NCBI GenBank assembly: GCA_964453645.1
Contig: CAYVRJ010000011.1
Span: 1 to 64,000, forward strand
DNA length: 64,000 nucleotides
Reading direction: 5' to 3'
Source of the DNA: CAYVRJ01 sp964453645
GTDB lineage: Bacteria; Bacillota; Clostridia; Christensenellales; JAWKQI01
Program-made: the position numbers and the translations under genes
Notes under the pieces: model-generated
What the model saw: only the letters and a program-made list of their open reading frames with translations
Told to the model about the DNA's origin: nothing
Database searches by the model: none
Part shown: piece by piece, positions 33,197-42,492 of the stretch
How positions within the stretch are numbered: position 1 is the stretch's first letter
Layout: every line of letters starts with the position of its first letter

Positions 33197-33308
33197 GTAA
33201 CACTCCATTCTGTCGTTTCATTTATGATATAAATAATCATTAAAGAATCTTTCATGTAAAGCTCCATTCTGTCGCTTCATTTATGATATAAATAGTCATT
33301 AATGGGTC
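33191..33308. repeat. 59-bp imperfect tandem duplication covering the ptsI start
   Basis: Copy 1 (33191-33249) and copy 2 (33250-33308) match over most of their length and differ mainly in the last third. The repeat unit includes the ptsI ribosome binding site and ATG, so copy 2 holds a second, upstream start signal. Confidence 0.85.
33193..33255 (-). CDS. Mini-ORF of 20 codons in front of ptsI
   Basis: The duplicated start signal (GGAGC, five bases, ATG at 33255) opens a frame of 20 codons, MKDSLMIIYIINETTEWSVT, whose TGA overlaps the ptsI ATG (ATGA). This would couple ptsI translation to the mini-ORF. It is probably a by-product of the duplication rather than a peptide with its own task. 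Confidence 0.4.
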   Translation of the reverse strand: MKDSLMIIYIINETTEWSVT

Positions 33309-33310
33309 TT

Positions 33311-33571
33311 TCACAAAAAAATACCCTGAAGGGCTGCGGTAAGCTCTTTTGCTGCCTGTTCCTCGTCACTTCCTTCGATGTTTATTAAAACAGTGCCGTT
33401 TCCCTTGATGCCCAGCATCATAATGGAAATGGCAGATTTTGCGTTGCCCGTCTTTTCCCCTGCAACAATAGACATCTCCGAACTGTATTTGCTCAGCAGC
33501 TCCACAAGGTTTGCCGCCGGTCGGGCGTGCAGCCCCGATGGATCTTGAATGTTAAATTCGATTGTTTTCAT
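33311..33571 (-). CDS. ptsH: Phosphocarrier protein HPr
   Basis: This 86-aa HPr has His15 in SGLHARPAA, the site phosphorylated by enzyme I, and Ser46 in NAKSAISIM, the site used by HPr kinase in Bacillota. AGAGGTG precedes the start, 11 bases after the yhfW-like gene. Together with ptsI it is part of the yhf-type operon. The PRD protein YhfY in the same operon is a natural target of phosphorylated HPr. Confidence 0.94.
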   Translation of the reverse strand: MKTIEFNIQDPSGLHARPAANLVELLSKYSSEMSIVAGEKTGNAKSAISIMMLGIKGNGTVLINIEGSDEEQAAKELTAALQGIFL

Positions 33572-33582
33572 AATTCACCTCT

Positions 33583-34785
33583 TTATGTTAGATCAATGGA
33601 GTCTCCCCACTCGGGGGCACTTACATTAAAGTATTGACAAACTGTTGCACCCATGTCAGAAAGAGTCTTTCTCACCCCAACCTCTGTGATGCTGGGAGCC
33701 GTATGACCCTTGATATGGGCGATAAACGGTGTGTACTCCCGGGTGTGGGCCGAAAAATCCATGGTCGGGTCGTTTCCGTGATCCCCGCCGATCATCAGCA
33801 TATCCCCTTCGTTCAGTTCTTCCAGCAGCTTGGGGATAAACGCATCCAACTTTGCTAAAACATTTATGTAACTCTTCACATCCCCCACATGGCCGAACAG
33901 ATCGGTTTGTTGCAGGGTGGCACAGATAAACCCATGGTCTTTTTTTGTAATATCTACTATCTCCTCAAGAATTTCATGGGTTTGCACCAGAGATTTGCGA
34001 TAGGTCACCTCTCCGTCTATGACATCGGCCATTTTACCCAGCAGATACACGGGGATGCCAACACCCTCTAAAATCGTGTGGCACTGCCGCTTGGGGTCTA
34101 CACCATACCCCATGTGGCACACCTTGTATGCATCGTTATATACCTTGAGCTTGGGGGTATCGATCCCCGAATAGGCTCCGTCGGCAATCATGGCGTCTAA
34201 CAGGTCCTGCCGGCTCACGTTCACCCCGCCAAAGGCAATCACCCTGTTGTTTTTCACAATACCCCGCACAATTCTACCTATGTTCAGGATGGTTTCAAAG
34301 GAGAGGAGATCAAAGGCCCCTGTGATGTTGATGACCTGCCCCCTGTCCGTCTCCATGTTGTCTGCAACAACAGCACCTCCGTTCACCATGAGGGCACTGC
34401 CATCCATTTCGTCCACACAGTATCCCGCATCTGTCAACGCCTTTTTCACCACTTGGCTCATGGCGCGCATGCCCATGTTCACGGGGGTTTTGGGCTTGTT
34501 GCCCAAAATTTCGTTGTGCCCCTCGTATGAATCTGCACCGCTGTGTTTGAGGGCACACTTGCCAACATAGGTTTTTCCAAAAAAGGTTGGGATGATGTCT
34601 TTTCCAAGGAATAGATTCATCCCCAAAGCCCCCAGGTTTTTAAGATCGACCTGTTGGTGAAACACAGCGTGGGCAAAGGAATTTGCACCCAAGCTCTGTG
34701 GGCGAACCTGTGCACAATCCTCCATGGCGCCCACCCCCAGCCCATCGGCTACGATCAACACAAGCTTTTTCTTATTATGCGCCAT
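33583..34785 (-). CDS. yhfW: YhfW-like phosphopentomutase-family metalloenzyme
   Basis: This 400-aa member of the phosphopentomutase/alkaline phosphatase superfamily has metal-binding motifs in VADGLGVG near the N-terminus and GGDHGNDPTMDFSAHTREY near the C-terminus. The nucleophile region reads GADSYEGHNE in place of the DTTTGHWE-type motif of DeoB, with Ser instead of Thr. This and the context fit YhfW rather than DeoB. The start at 34785 has GGGGAG nine bases upstream and overlaps the yhfX end by 11 bases. The substrate is unknown. Confidence 0.85.
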   Translation of the reverse strand: MAHNKKKLVLIVADGLGVGAMEDCAQVRPQSLGANSFAHAVFHQQVDLKNLGALGMNLFLGKDIIPTFFGKTYVGKCALKHSGADSYEGHNEILGNKPKTPVNMGMRAMSQVVKKALTDAGYCVDEMDGSALMVNGGAVVADNMETDRGQVINITGAFDLLSFETILNIGRIVRGIVKNNRVIAFGGVNVSRQDLLDAMIADGAYSGIDTPKLKVYNDAYKVCHMGYGVDPKRQCHTILEGVGIPVYLLGKMADVIDGEVTYRKSLVQTHEILEEIVDITKKDHGFICATLQQTDLFGHVGDVKSYINVLAKLDAFIPKLLEELNEGDMLMIGGDHGNDPTMDFSAHTREYTPFIAHIKGHTAPSITEVGVRKTLSDMGATVCQYFNVSAPEWGDSIDLT

Positions 34786-35923
34786 ACATCTCATCTCCCC
34801 GCTTGTCGAATACACCTAGGAGTCGGGGGTTGGATGACACGTGATCCACCACGGCGATGTGTGCGTTGACCATAAATATTTGGGTTCGAAAGGCGTATAT
34901 CACAGGTGCGCCGGGTTTACCCGTGTAGCGAATGGGTGCGTAGTAGTCGATATTACCCGGTTCAATGCCAAACGCCTCCACTTTATGCGCTGTGTTATTT
35001 TCCCACACCAACGCCTTTTTAATATTCCCTCGGCTATAGAATCCACCGCCAAATACATACCCCAAGCCGTCAAAGTTGTGGGATAGTTCGGTTAAGTAGA
35101 GCATACACGGTTTTTGAACACAATTGTCGTCCACACCGTTGATATAGGTGGTGCCCGTAAATGCATGTCCGGGTTCCAACTGGGTCACACCGCCCTCAAC
35201 CGCCTGTTTCATCATTTCGCTGCAACTGCCCCCCGGGGCGTTGATGACCTTGATGTCAAACCCCTCTGCCCTGAGGTATTCTGCCCCCTTGAGCAGGGTT
35301 TGAAAATTGGGCGTGGAGGTACACAACCCCTTTTTGTCCACCACAAAGCAGGGAAATGCCGTGACCCCCGCAATGGGAATATTCTTGAGCTGTTCAATCT
35401 TTTTTGCCCAGTCAACCAGCTCTTCTAATTGAAAGCCGCAGTGCTGCCCTGGATAAATCAAATCTTCTTTTCCCGTCACCCGGAGTAAAATCTTTTGCTC
35501 ACCCGTTGCCCCGTCGGAAATTTTTTTTGCATTGTCGTAATCCACAACGGTGATATAATCGGGTTTCATGGCCAGTATCCGGCTCAAGTAATAGTTTGGA
35601 ATTTGCACCAAGTGCCCCACGTGGCCAATTTGAATGCCCTGCCTGTAGAGAATTTCCGCCTCTTCTGGGTTGACGGCCACTGCCTTTTCTATACCCGCAT
35701 CGGCTATGGCACGGCAAATCAGTGGGTTGCGGCCAAACTGCTTGGTCATCATAAAAAGCTCTAGTCCAAACCCATGGGCATCGCTCTGTAAACTCTTTGC
35801 GTTTTTCCGAATCCCTTCCAGATCGATCACATAGGTATTGGGGGGAAGCATTTTGTGCTTGTGAGCATATACGGCCCAGTCGATTAACGCTTGATTGCGG
35901 GCACACAGTGTATCTAAAAACAT
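34775..35923 (-). CDS. yhfX: YhfX-like PLP-dependent alanine-racemase-fold protein
   Basis: This 382-aa protein has an N-terminal alanine-racemase-type barrel. The PLP lysine is probably in LFMMTKQFGRN, and the conserved INAPGGSCSEMM and LEPGHAFTGTT segments fit the YhfX family. It may racemise or otherwise isomerise an amino acid. It overlaps yhfS by ten bases at its start and yhfW by 11 at its end, so the three are tightly coupled. Confidence 0.88.
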   Translation of the reverse strand: MFLDTLCARNQALIDWAVYAHKHKMLPPNTYVIDLEGIRKNAKSLQSDAHGFGLELFMMTKQFGRNPLICRAIADAGIEKAVAVNPEEAEILYRQGIQIGHVGHLVQIPNYYLSRILAMKPDYITVVDYDNAKKISDGATGEQKILLRVTGKEDLIYPGQHCGFQLEELVDWAKKIEQLKNIPIAGVTAFPCFVVDKKGLCTSTPNFQTLLKGAEYLRAEGFDIKVINAPGGSCSEMMKQAVEGGVTQLEPGHAFTGTTYINGVDDNCVQKPCMLYLTELSHNFDGLGYVFGGGFYSRGNIKKALVWENNTAHKVEAFGIEPGNIDYYAPIRYTGKPGAPVIYAFRTQIFMVNAHIAVVDHVSSNPRLLGVFDKRGDEMYGA

Positions 35924-37035
35924 ACGTCTTCTCCTTTTGCTGCCAACTCAACGGAGCGTTTAAAGACATCTAAAACCGAAGCACTGCCCGCCCGCATGGG
36001 ATTGATGCGCAAGAAATACTCCACCCTATTTTCGTTTTCTCCGCTTAAGAATGTGCGGGATGCCTTGTAAAACATGGGGGGTATTTCATACTTGGATTCG
36101 GCACCCACCGGCCAAGTGGAAACCCCCAGCTTTGCCGCCTGTGCCATCACCCCGCTGGCGATGGGTTTTTCAAACTCCACCACCACAACTCTGGACTGCA
36201 TATTGGCGATAAAGGCATTCTTTACCAGGTGTTGGCCGTTTGCCTTAAAGTCCATCATGGTTGCATAAATTTTATCTATCTCCCCCGCCTGTATGGCCAG
36301 TGCAACAGGTGCGTTTACCAACCCCCGCAGGCATTCCATAGCCTCGTGGCCCTGCACTTTTGTGCCCCCCGAACCGGCACTCTTGGATATGGCCTCAACA
36401 ATTTGAGACTTGCCCAGCACACAGCCGATCCCCTCTGCCCCCTGCAACTTAAACAGGGAGAAGGTTGTCACATCCGCACCTGCTTTGATTCCGTCGGTGT
36501 TGTCCTTAAAGATTGCATAGTTGTCGTCCACCACGGTTTTCACCCCCAACTTTGAGATGAGTTGAACCACCTCATCGAGAGAATATGAATCTGTAAGCAA
36601 CTGCCTCGAGTGCTGGATCACCGCTGCCACGGGTTTTTCTTGGGTGATCACTCTTTCTAAGTTCGAAAGATCGTTAAAATCTGCAAAGACCGTTTGCAGC
36701 CCCATGCACTGGATGGTGTGTTCGGTGGTGGGATAGATGGCTGCACGGTGGAGTAAAATCTTCTCCCCCGGCGTTATCACACTCTCCAGGGCACAGCGAA
36801 TGGCTCCCGTTCCGGCACCCCGCACCAGCGCACACCCTTCAGCCCCAAAGAACTCCGCGAGCACCTTTTCGGCCCTGCACGTTTGTGCAGGTTTGCCGTT
36901 TACAGCAAGGCCCAGATCTCCCAGGGATAAAAAACTGCCGTCGGTAAACTGCTTTTGAATGCACTCCACCAGTTTGAACTGAAGGGCGATCGCCTCGTCC
37001 ACGCTCAATTTTCCCAATTGTCCCGTCATACTCAC
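35914..37035 (-). CDS. yhfS: YhfS-like PLP-dependent aminotransferase-fold protein
   Basis: This 373-aa fold-type I PLP protein has the probable PLP lysine in TTFSLFKLQGAEG, an Asp-containing VVDDNYAIF strand and a substrate loop RGAGTGAIR. It matches YhfS of the enterobacterial yhf operon. The first start is a GTG at 37035 with GAGGAA upstream; an ATG at 37029 is an alternative. The reaction is unknown; the family resembles transaminases and lyases. Confidence 0.86.
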   Translation of the reverse strand: MSMTGQLGKLSVDEAIALQFKLVECIQKQFTDGSFLSLGDLGLAVNGKPAQTCRAEKVLAEFFGAEGCALVRGAGTGAIRCALESVITPGEKILLHRAAIYPTTEHTIQCMGLQTVFADFNDLSNLERVITQEKPVAAVIQHSRQLLTDSYSLDEVVQLISKLGVKTVVDDNYAIFKDNTDGIKAGADVTTFSLFKLQGAEGIGCVLGKSQIVEAISKSAGSGGTKVQGHEAMECLRGLVNAPVALAIQAGEIDKIYATMMDFKANGQHLVKNAFIANMQSRVVVVEFEKPIASGVMAQAAKLGVSTWPVGAESKYEIPPMFYKASRTFLSGENENRVEYFLRINPMRAGSASVLDVFKRSVELAAKGEDVCF

Positions 37036-37056
37036 AATGTTTCCTCTTTATCTCAT

Positions 37057-38301
37057 TTAAATTAAAAATCCAAACAACCCCTGTGTAACGTTTTGAAGCA
37101 GCCAGATGCAGATCAGTGCGATTAAGCAAACGCTGATCTGAGGAATTTTTTTACTCTTGGCGTTGAGCATATATGCCCCGATGATGATGGCTGTGCCCAA
37201 GTAGCTCCCCATGGAGAGAGTTGCCACAATGCACCCCCCCAGAAGTGCGTAGTTAAGCACACTAAACCCTACCTGCCGAATGTTTTCCGCAAACTCCTTG
37301 AGCTTTGGCCGATTTTCAAACAATCGTGCAAGGGTAAAGGTTCCCACCGTTTCCAACAGTGCAACCACTCCCCCAGCCAGCAATGCCGCCACTGGCCCAC
37401 CCCAGGCAAAAAAACCTGCTGCGGTGGCCAAACCCAACCCATCCGCTGCCAACACCCCCGAAGTAACGGCAGTGAGGGACTTGATGGGCAAAAAGGAGAG
37501 TGCCCGCACCAACGATATGCTGCCTGCACCGAGGGTGTTGCTGCCAGCAGCAGCCAGCAGACTTTGGGGGCCTTCTGCCAAAAGCCCCAAATAAACTCCA
37601 AGGGCGATCAGTCCACCCATGGCAATTGTATAGGGCAAACCCCTCAACACTCTCTTTTTGTTTTGTAAAAATAAATCCACCACCGACATTTCGGGTTTGG
37701 TGCTGCCCCCAAAAAAGGCAAACAGCACGGCAACGAAAAATCCGGCTAAAATTCCATAGTCGAACCCCAAGGTGTACCCACAGGTTATGGAACACACTGC
37801 CGTTGCAAGGGCCACCCACTTGCCCATGGTGTTATAGATGGCGAGTACACAAACAGCCAAAAACCCAACGGTCACAACGGGTGCCAGGATCACCGTCACC
37901 TTGCCAATCCCTATGGGCAACCCACGGAATAACTCGTGCAGAACCAAGAGACAGAGCTTGAGCAGTGCGGCAAATCCCCCGCCCAACAGTGCGGCAACAG
38001 CCGTATTCTTGCACCGTGCCCCGATTAGGTCGGTAAACAGGAATATCAAGTGAATCAAAATATAACCCGAAAGGATGGAAAAGGGCAATCCGATCAACAG
38101 CCCTGCACCCACCGAAACGGGCAGTGCATTTTTTAACCAATCACTTCTTGGAATACTACCCTTTGCCACTTCGGCGGCATAGGTGCGGTTTCCGTCGTGA
38201 AATACCGCAATACACCGCTGGCTCATAAACGCAGCTAGGGCGCCTATGGCAAACAAAACGGACAGTGTGATTAAATTTTGGCTTCCAAAAAGTGCGTTCA
38301 A
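37057..38301 (-). CDS. yhfT: YhfT-like membrane transporter
   Basis: This 414-aa membrane protein has about 11-12 helices and matches the YhfT family, found only with the other yhf genes and thought to be a transporter. It starts at a TTG (38301) with AAGGCGGT upstream, touching the yhfU stop. With the NCS1 permease, the operon has two candidate transporters. Confidence 0.85.
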   Translation of the reverse strand: MNALFGSQNLITLSVLFAIGALAAFMSQRCIAVFHDGNRTYAAEVAKGSIPRSDWLKNALPVSVGAGLLIGLPFSILSGYILIHLIFLFTDLIGARCKNTAVAALLGGGFAALLKLCLLVLHELFRGLPIGIGKVTVILAPVVTVGFLAVCVLAIYNTMGKWVALATAVCSITCGYTLGFDYGILAGFFVAVLFAFFGGSTKPEMSVVDLFLQNKKRVLRGLPYTIAMGGLIALGVYLGLLAEGPQSLLAAAGSNTLGAGSISLVRALSFLPIKSLTAVTSGVLAADGLGLATAAGFFAWGGPVAALLAGGVVALLETVGTFTLARLFENRPKLKEFAENIRQVGFSVLNYALLGGCIVATLSMGSYLGTAIIIGAYMLNAKSKKIPQISVCLIALICIWLLQNVTQGLFGFLI

Positions 38302-38302
38302 A

Positions 38303-38650
38303 TTAGTTTACCGCCTTAGCAAAGGCGCCCACAGCGCTCTGCATTTGATCTGCGGCAAAACCAAAGGCAACCACTCCCTTTTGAACCAACTGGGCCACAT
38401 CGGCCTCGTCGGCTGGTTTGCCGGGTGCGGCAATGGTCTTTGCCTTGTCCATTCCCAGCAGGGCCACTGCCATGGCAACTGCTCCCCCGCCGGTGTGGCA
38501 CGCACCCAAATAGTACTCCGCCTTGTTTTGTTTGAGTGCCATTGCGGCATCCAAATCGCTCAGAATTTCTATTTCACAATTGGGTATGGCTGTTAAAACC
38601 AGCTCGGCAATGGCCTGTTTTTCCACCTGTCCGCCAATCACGATCTTCAT
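38303..38650 (-). CDS. yhfU: YhfU-like protein (DUF2620)
   Basis: This 115-aa protein matches the YhfU/DUF2620 family, with the Gly-rich ACHTGGGAVAMAVALLG in the middle and the VAFGFAADQ segment near the end. It looks like a small alpha/beta nucleotide- or ligand-binding domain. It lies between hyuA (2-base gap) and yhfT (1-base gap). Confidence 0.85.
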   Translation of the reverse strand: MKIVIGGQVEKQAIAELVLTAIPNCEIEILSDLDAAMALKQNKAEYYLGACHTGGGAVAMAVALLGMDKAKTIAAPGKPADEADVAQLVQKGVVAFGFAADQMQSAVGAFAKAVN

Positions 38651-38652
38651 TG

Positions 38653-40680
38653 CTATTTACTCTCCCACGTTATCAATATATTGTTTAAATTGTCCACTTC
38701 AAAGGCATCTCCCTCATCCACCAGCACCGTGGTATCCATCTGTTCGATGATGCAGGGGCCAACACCCTTGTATCCGCTTTTCAGTTCCTCCCGGGCAAAA
38801 ACGGGCACCGTCTTATCCATACCCCGCAAGCAAACCCGCCTGGTGCCTATGGGCTTTGCGTCCCCCGAGGCACAGCCGTCTCCGCCAAGTTCAATCTTTT
38901 GCAGCAGCCCAAACCCTGCAACTCGAATGTTTACCAGTTCCAGCGGTGCGGTTAATTCCGAAGAATATCCAAAGGACTTTTGATGCAGTTCCTTAAATTT
39001 GCGGGCAATGGCCTTATAGTCCGAGATATCCTGCTCTTCAATCTGCATGGTCAACTCGTGAGTCTGGGCGGCATAACGCAGATCCAAATACATTGTTATC
39101 CTTTGTTTATTTTGCTCAAATCCCGACTGTTTTAAATCCCCACAGGCTTGCTCCACCAGAGTGGAGAACTCTTCACCCAACTGCAAAGAGGAGACGTCGG
39201 ATAAATTTTTAATGATACTCTTTACGTAATCGTAGCGCACATCACTCATCAACAGCCCCATAGCGGCTGTGATACCCGGATAGCGGGGAACGATCACTTT
39301 TGTCATACCCAAGTTCTTGGCAACGTCCACTGCTTGCAGCGGCCCCGCACCGCCGCAGGCGAACAGCGCAAACTCCCGGATATCGAAGCCCCTGTTCATA
39401 GTTAAGCGGCGAATGGCGTTGCAGATGTTGTTGTTTACGATATCGATCATACCCTGGGCAGCAGCATTGGTGTTTAACTTCAAGGGTTTTGCAATCTTTT
39501 CATCGATCCTCTTTTCGGAAAGGGAAGCGTTGATGGCAAACTTTCCGCCCAGCAAGTATTCTCGGTTTAATCTGCCCAAGTGTACGTTGGCATCCGTTAG
39601 CGTTGGGTTTTCACCGCCCTGATCATAACACACCGGACCGGGCATTGCACCCGCCGATTGGGGGCCCATGTTGAGCATTCCCCCCCTGTCTATGTGGGCA
39701 ATGGTTCCGCCCCCCGCTCCAATGGTGACCACGTCGATGATGGGCAGGTGTACCACCGTTCCAAATTCAATCTCCTGTTCGTCCCGGGTGAGCAGTTCAC
39801 CGTTGCATACGATGGCGATATCCGTGCTCGTTCCCCCGATGTCGATGGAGACCACGTTTTCTTCCCCAATTGCACTGCAAATGCCTTTTAGGGCAATGGC
39901 TGCCGCCGCAGGGCCGGAGAGCAGGGAACGGGGTGCAATCTTTTCCACGGGGAAAGCAGGGGCAACACCTCCGTTGGAGAGCATGAGTAAAAGTTCTTTT
40001 GAATACCCACGCTGTTTCACTTCATCATATAATACCGAGAGATAATTTTCAAGCAAAGGCCCCACATATGCGGCCACACTCACCGTGCTCATGCGCTCAA
40101 ACTCCCGCCACTCGCAGAGCAACGTGTTAGAACAAGTGACGTATAAATCCGGAAATTCCTCCAAAATCCACTTCTGTGCCGTCAGTTCGTGCTGAGGGTT
40201 TGCGTACGAGTTAATAAAACAGATGGCGATGGCTTTGATTCCATCTTCCCATAATTTCTTCACAAGACCTATGAGCTCTTCCCGATTGAGGGGCTTAATC
40301 ACGTTACCCCATCCGTCAATGCGCTCATCCACCTCCGTGCGGTACTTGCGGGTTATCAGCTCTTCGGGCTGATCCCACTGCAAGTCGTAGAGCACACCTC
40401 TGGTGGTTCGCCGAATTTTCAGCACATCCCGAAACCCCTTTGTGGTGATTAGGGCCACACTGGAACCGTTTTTCTCGATGACTGCATTGGTGGCAACAGT
40501 GGTGCCGTGGAGGAATAAATCCACTTCTTTTAAGTCATATCCGCTTGCGTTCACAGCGTTCATAACGCCTGTGCGCTGGTTTTTGGGCGTGGAATGCACT
40601 TTATGTACGGTGATTTCGCTGCCATTATAAAATATTCCGTCGGTGAACGTTCCGCCCACATCGATTCCGATTAGTTTCAT
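38653..40680 (-). CDS. hyuA: Hydantoinase/oxoprolinase subunit A
   Basis: This 675-aa subunit carries ATP-binding actin-like motifs: IGIDVGGTFTDGIF at the N-terminus and SIDIGGTSTDIAIV in the middle, with LHGTTVATNAVIE between them. With HyuB it uses ATP to open cyclic amides such as hydantoins or 5-oxoproline. Its ATG overlaps the hyuB stop by four bases. Hydantoinase subunits are not part of the enterobacterial yhf operon; here they sit between yhfY and yhfU, where that operon carries other genes. Confidence 0.93.
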   Translation of the reverse strand: MKLIGIDVGGTFTDGIFYNGSEITVHKVHSTPKNQRTGVMNAVNASGYDLKEVDLFLHGTTVATNAVIEKNGSSVALITTKGFRDVLKIRRTTRGVLYDLQWDQPEELITRKYRTEVDERIDGWGNVIKPLNREELIGLVKKLWEDGIKAIAICFINSYANPQHELTAQKWILEEFPDLYVTCSNTLLCEWREFERMSTVSVAAYVGPLLENYLSVLYDEVKQRGYSKELLLMLSNGGVAPAFPVEKIAPRSLLSGPAAAAIALKGICSAIGEENVVSIDIGGTSTDIAIVCNGELLTRDEQEIEFGTVVHLPIIDVVTIGAGGGTIAHIDRGGMLNMGPQSAGAMPGPVCYDQGGENPTLTDANVHLGRLNREYLLGGKFAINASLSEKRIDEKIAKPLKLNTNAAAQGMIDIVNNNICNAIRRLTMNRGFDIREFALFACGGAGPLQAVDVAKNLGMTKVIVPRYPGITAAMGLLMSDVRYDYVKSIIKNLSDVSSLQLGEEFSTLVEQACGDLKQSGFEQNKQRITMYLDLRYAAQTHELTMQIEEQDISDYKAIARKFKELHQKSFGYSSELTAPLELVNIRVAGFGLLQKIELGGDGCASGDAKPIGTRRVCLRGMDKTVPVFAREELKSGYKGVGPCIIEQMDTTVLVDEGDAFEVDNLNNILITWESK

Positions 40681-42404
40681 GCTCTCCCCCTCATCTGCTC
40701 TCTCAAGGTTTGGGTGGCTGCAACGTCAATTGTGCCCTCCCGTATGACAACGCCGTAACACTCCTCTGCGTGACTAAGCGTGATATATCCCTGTGTATAA
40801 TCGTCCAACACCTTCTCTACATCTCTGTTCAGGGGATCGCCGTAACCACCCCCGCCGGCAACCAAGATGGTCACTTCGTCTCCGGCTTGAATTTGGTATC
40901 CCGATGCTTTTAAGGTGAGGTTTATCTCGTTTTCCTTACCCATGTTGAGTTTCAGCCCTTGGTGTAGGGCCTCTTTTCCCCCAAACAATCCCCAGGGCGG
41001 ATAAATCTCCCGATCGCCTAAGGCGGTGAGTTTTGCAGTACCCCTGGTTAAAATAAAGGATTTTATAGAACCGTTGCCCCCCCTGTGCTCTCCCGGCCCA
41101 CCGGAATTTTCCCGCAACGACCACTGGGTGAACAGCATGGGGTATTTGCGCTCGAACACCTCCACAGGGGTGATCCTCGCCCCACCGCCGAACAGGGAGA
41201 CCAGTCCGGCCGAACCGTCTTTGGTGGCTCTGCCCCCAAAACCGCCCTCGCTGAACAGATAGGCCACGTAATATCCGCTGGTCTCCTCGTCGTTGCCCCC
41301 AATGGTCAAGTTGATCAATCCGTGGGGACAGCCGGTGGATTTTTCGGGCACGGCCTGTGCCAATGCCCCTAGACACACCCCAATTACCTTCTCGTACACC
41401 GTTGCCGCCATGGCACTAATGGCCGCTGGCGGACAGGCGTTCACCACTGTTGCCTGGGGTATTACAAAATCTACGGGCAGGAAGCACCCGTAGTTCATGG
41501 GAATATCGGGAAATAGGGATTTAATCGTCACGATGACGGCTGAAACTGTGGAGGAATAGGTGGAATTCGCTGCACTTCTTGTTTGAGGATCGCAGTCCGA
41601 AAAGTCAAACTTCATCCTGTTGCCGCAAACTGTCATGGTAACGGCAATCTTCACAGGGTCATCGCTGTATTTGCTCTCTTTGTCCATGTATTCATAAAAC
41701 GAATACGTCCCGTCGGGCACGTTTTCGATCTCTTTTTCCAGCATAATTCTTGCGTATTCAATGGTCTTTTCCATGTATGTGAGAATGGTTTCCTTGCCGT
41801 ACTTTTGGGCAAGCTCCAGTATCCTCTGTGCACCAATGTTAACAGACGAAATCTGGGAGGCTAAATCTCCCTTGCGCTCCCAAGGTAAGCGTACATTTGC
41901 TAAAATAATGTTCTCGATTCCCTCCTGCATCACCCCTTTTGACACAATTTTAACAGGGGGTATGCGTATGCCCTCTTCAAAGTGTTCCTCCGCAACCGAA
42001 GATAAACTGCCGGGTGTCGCACCACCCACGTCGGCCCAGTGGCCTGCAATGGCTGCAAAGCCAATCCGCTCCCCTTCATAAAACACGGGGCAGATGACCT
42101 CCACGTCGTTAAAATGGGTTCCCCCAACGAAAGGGTCGTTGTTGATAAACACATCCCCTTCACAAATATCGTTTTTATATTTTTCCACAATGTAACTGAC
42201 CGAGTATTCCATCATCGTGACGAATACGGCCAGATCGGACTCCCCTTGGGCGATTAAGTGCCCATCCCTGTTAAAGAGTGCTGCGCCGATATCCCTTCCC
42301 TCTGTGATGACGGCCGAGTATGCAGAGCGAAACATGTTTATGTTCATCTCATCCGCAATGCTCTTAAAAGCGCTCTGCAATACCGAAAATGTAATGGCAT
42401 CCAT
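40677..42404 (-). CDS. hyuB: Hydantoinase/oxoprolinase subunit B
   Basis: This 575-aa subunit has the family's typical segments: FINNDPFVGGTHFNDVEV, AAIAGHWADVGG, and the Gly-rich C-terminal RENSGGPGEHRGG and AGGGGYGDP. It supplies the hydrolase part of the two-subunit ATP-dependent amidohydrolase. AAGGGGA precedes the start. A hairpin lies between this gene and the NCS1 gene upstream. Confidence 0.93.
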   Translation of the reverse strand: MDAITFSVLQSAFKSIADEMNINMFRSAYSAVITEGRDIGAALFNRDGHLIAQGESDLAVFVTMMEYSVSYIVEKYKNDICEGDVFINNDPFVGGTHFNDVEVICPVFYEGERIGFAAIAGHWADVGGATPGSLSSVAEEHFEEGIRIPPVKIVSKGVMQEGIENIILANVRLPWERKGDLASQISSVNIGAQRILELAQKYGKETILTYMEKTIEYARIMLEKEIENVPDGTYSFYEYMDKESKYSDDPVKIAVTMTVCGNRMKFDFSDCDPQTRSAANSTYSSTVSAVIVTIKSLFPDIPMNYGCFLPVDFVIPQATVVNACPPAAISAMAATVYEKVIGVCLGALAQAVPEKSTGCPHGLINLTIGGNDEETSGYYVAYLFSEGGFGGRATKDGSAGLVSLFGGGARITPVEVFERKYPMLFTQWSLRENSGGPGEHRGGNGSIKSFILTRGTAKLTALGDREIYPPWGLFGGKEALHQGLKLNMGKENEINLTLKASGYQIQAGDEVTILVAGGGGYGDPLNRDVEKVLDDYTQGYITLSHAEECYGVVIREGTIDVAATQTLREQMRGRA

Positions 42405-42428
42405 GTGTGTTCCCCTTTGGTTTTTTAT

Positions 42429-42469
42429 AAGAGCCTGTGAACTTATACACTACCCATCCACAGGCTCTT
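42429..42469. other. Perfect 11-bp stem between the permease and hyuB genes
   Basis: AAGAGCCTGTG (42429-42439) pairs with CACAGGCTCTT (42459-42469) around a 19-nt loop. In the operon's direction it is followed by A residues rather than T residues, so it is more likely an RNA processing or stability element than a terminator. Confidence 0.55.
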
Positions 42470-42492
42470 TTATGTTTTTAAATACGTCTGCT

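Noticed and set aside
33583..34785. Housekeeping phosphopentomutase DeoB
   Set aside because: The nucleophile motif differs (ADSYEGHNE) and the gene is coupled to yhfX and yhfS, so YhfW is the better call.
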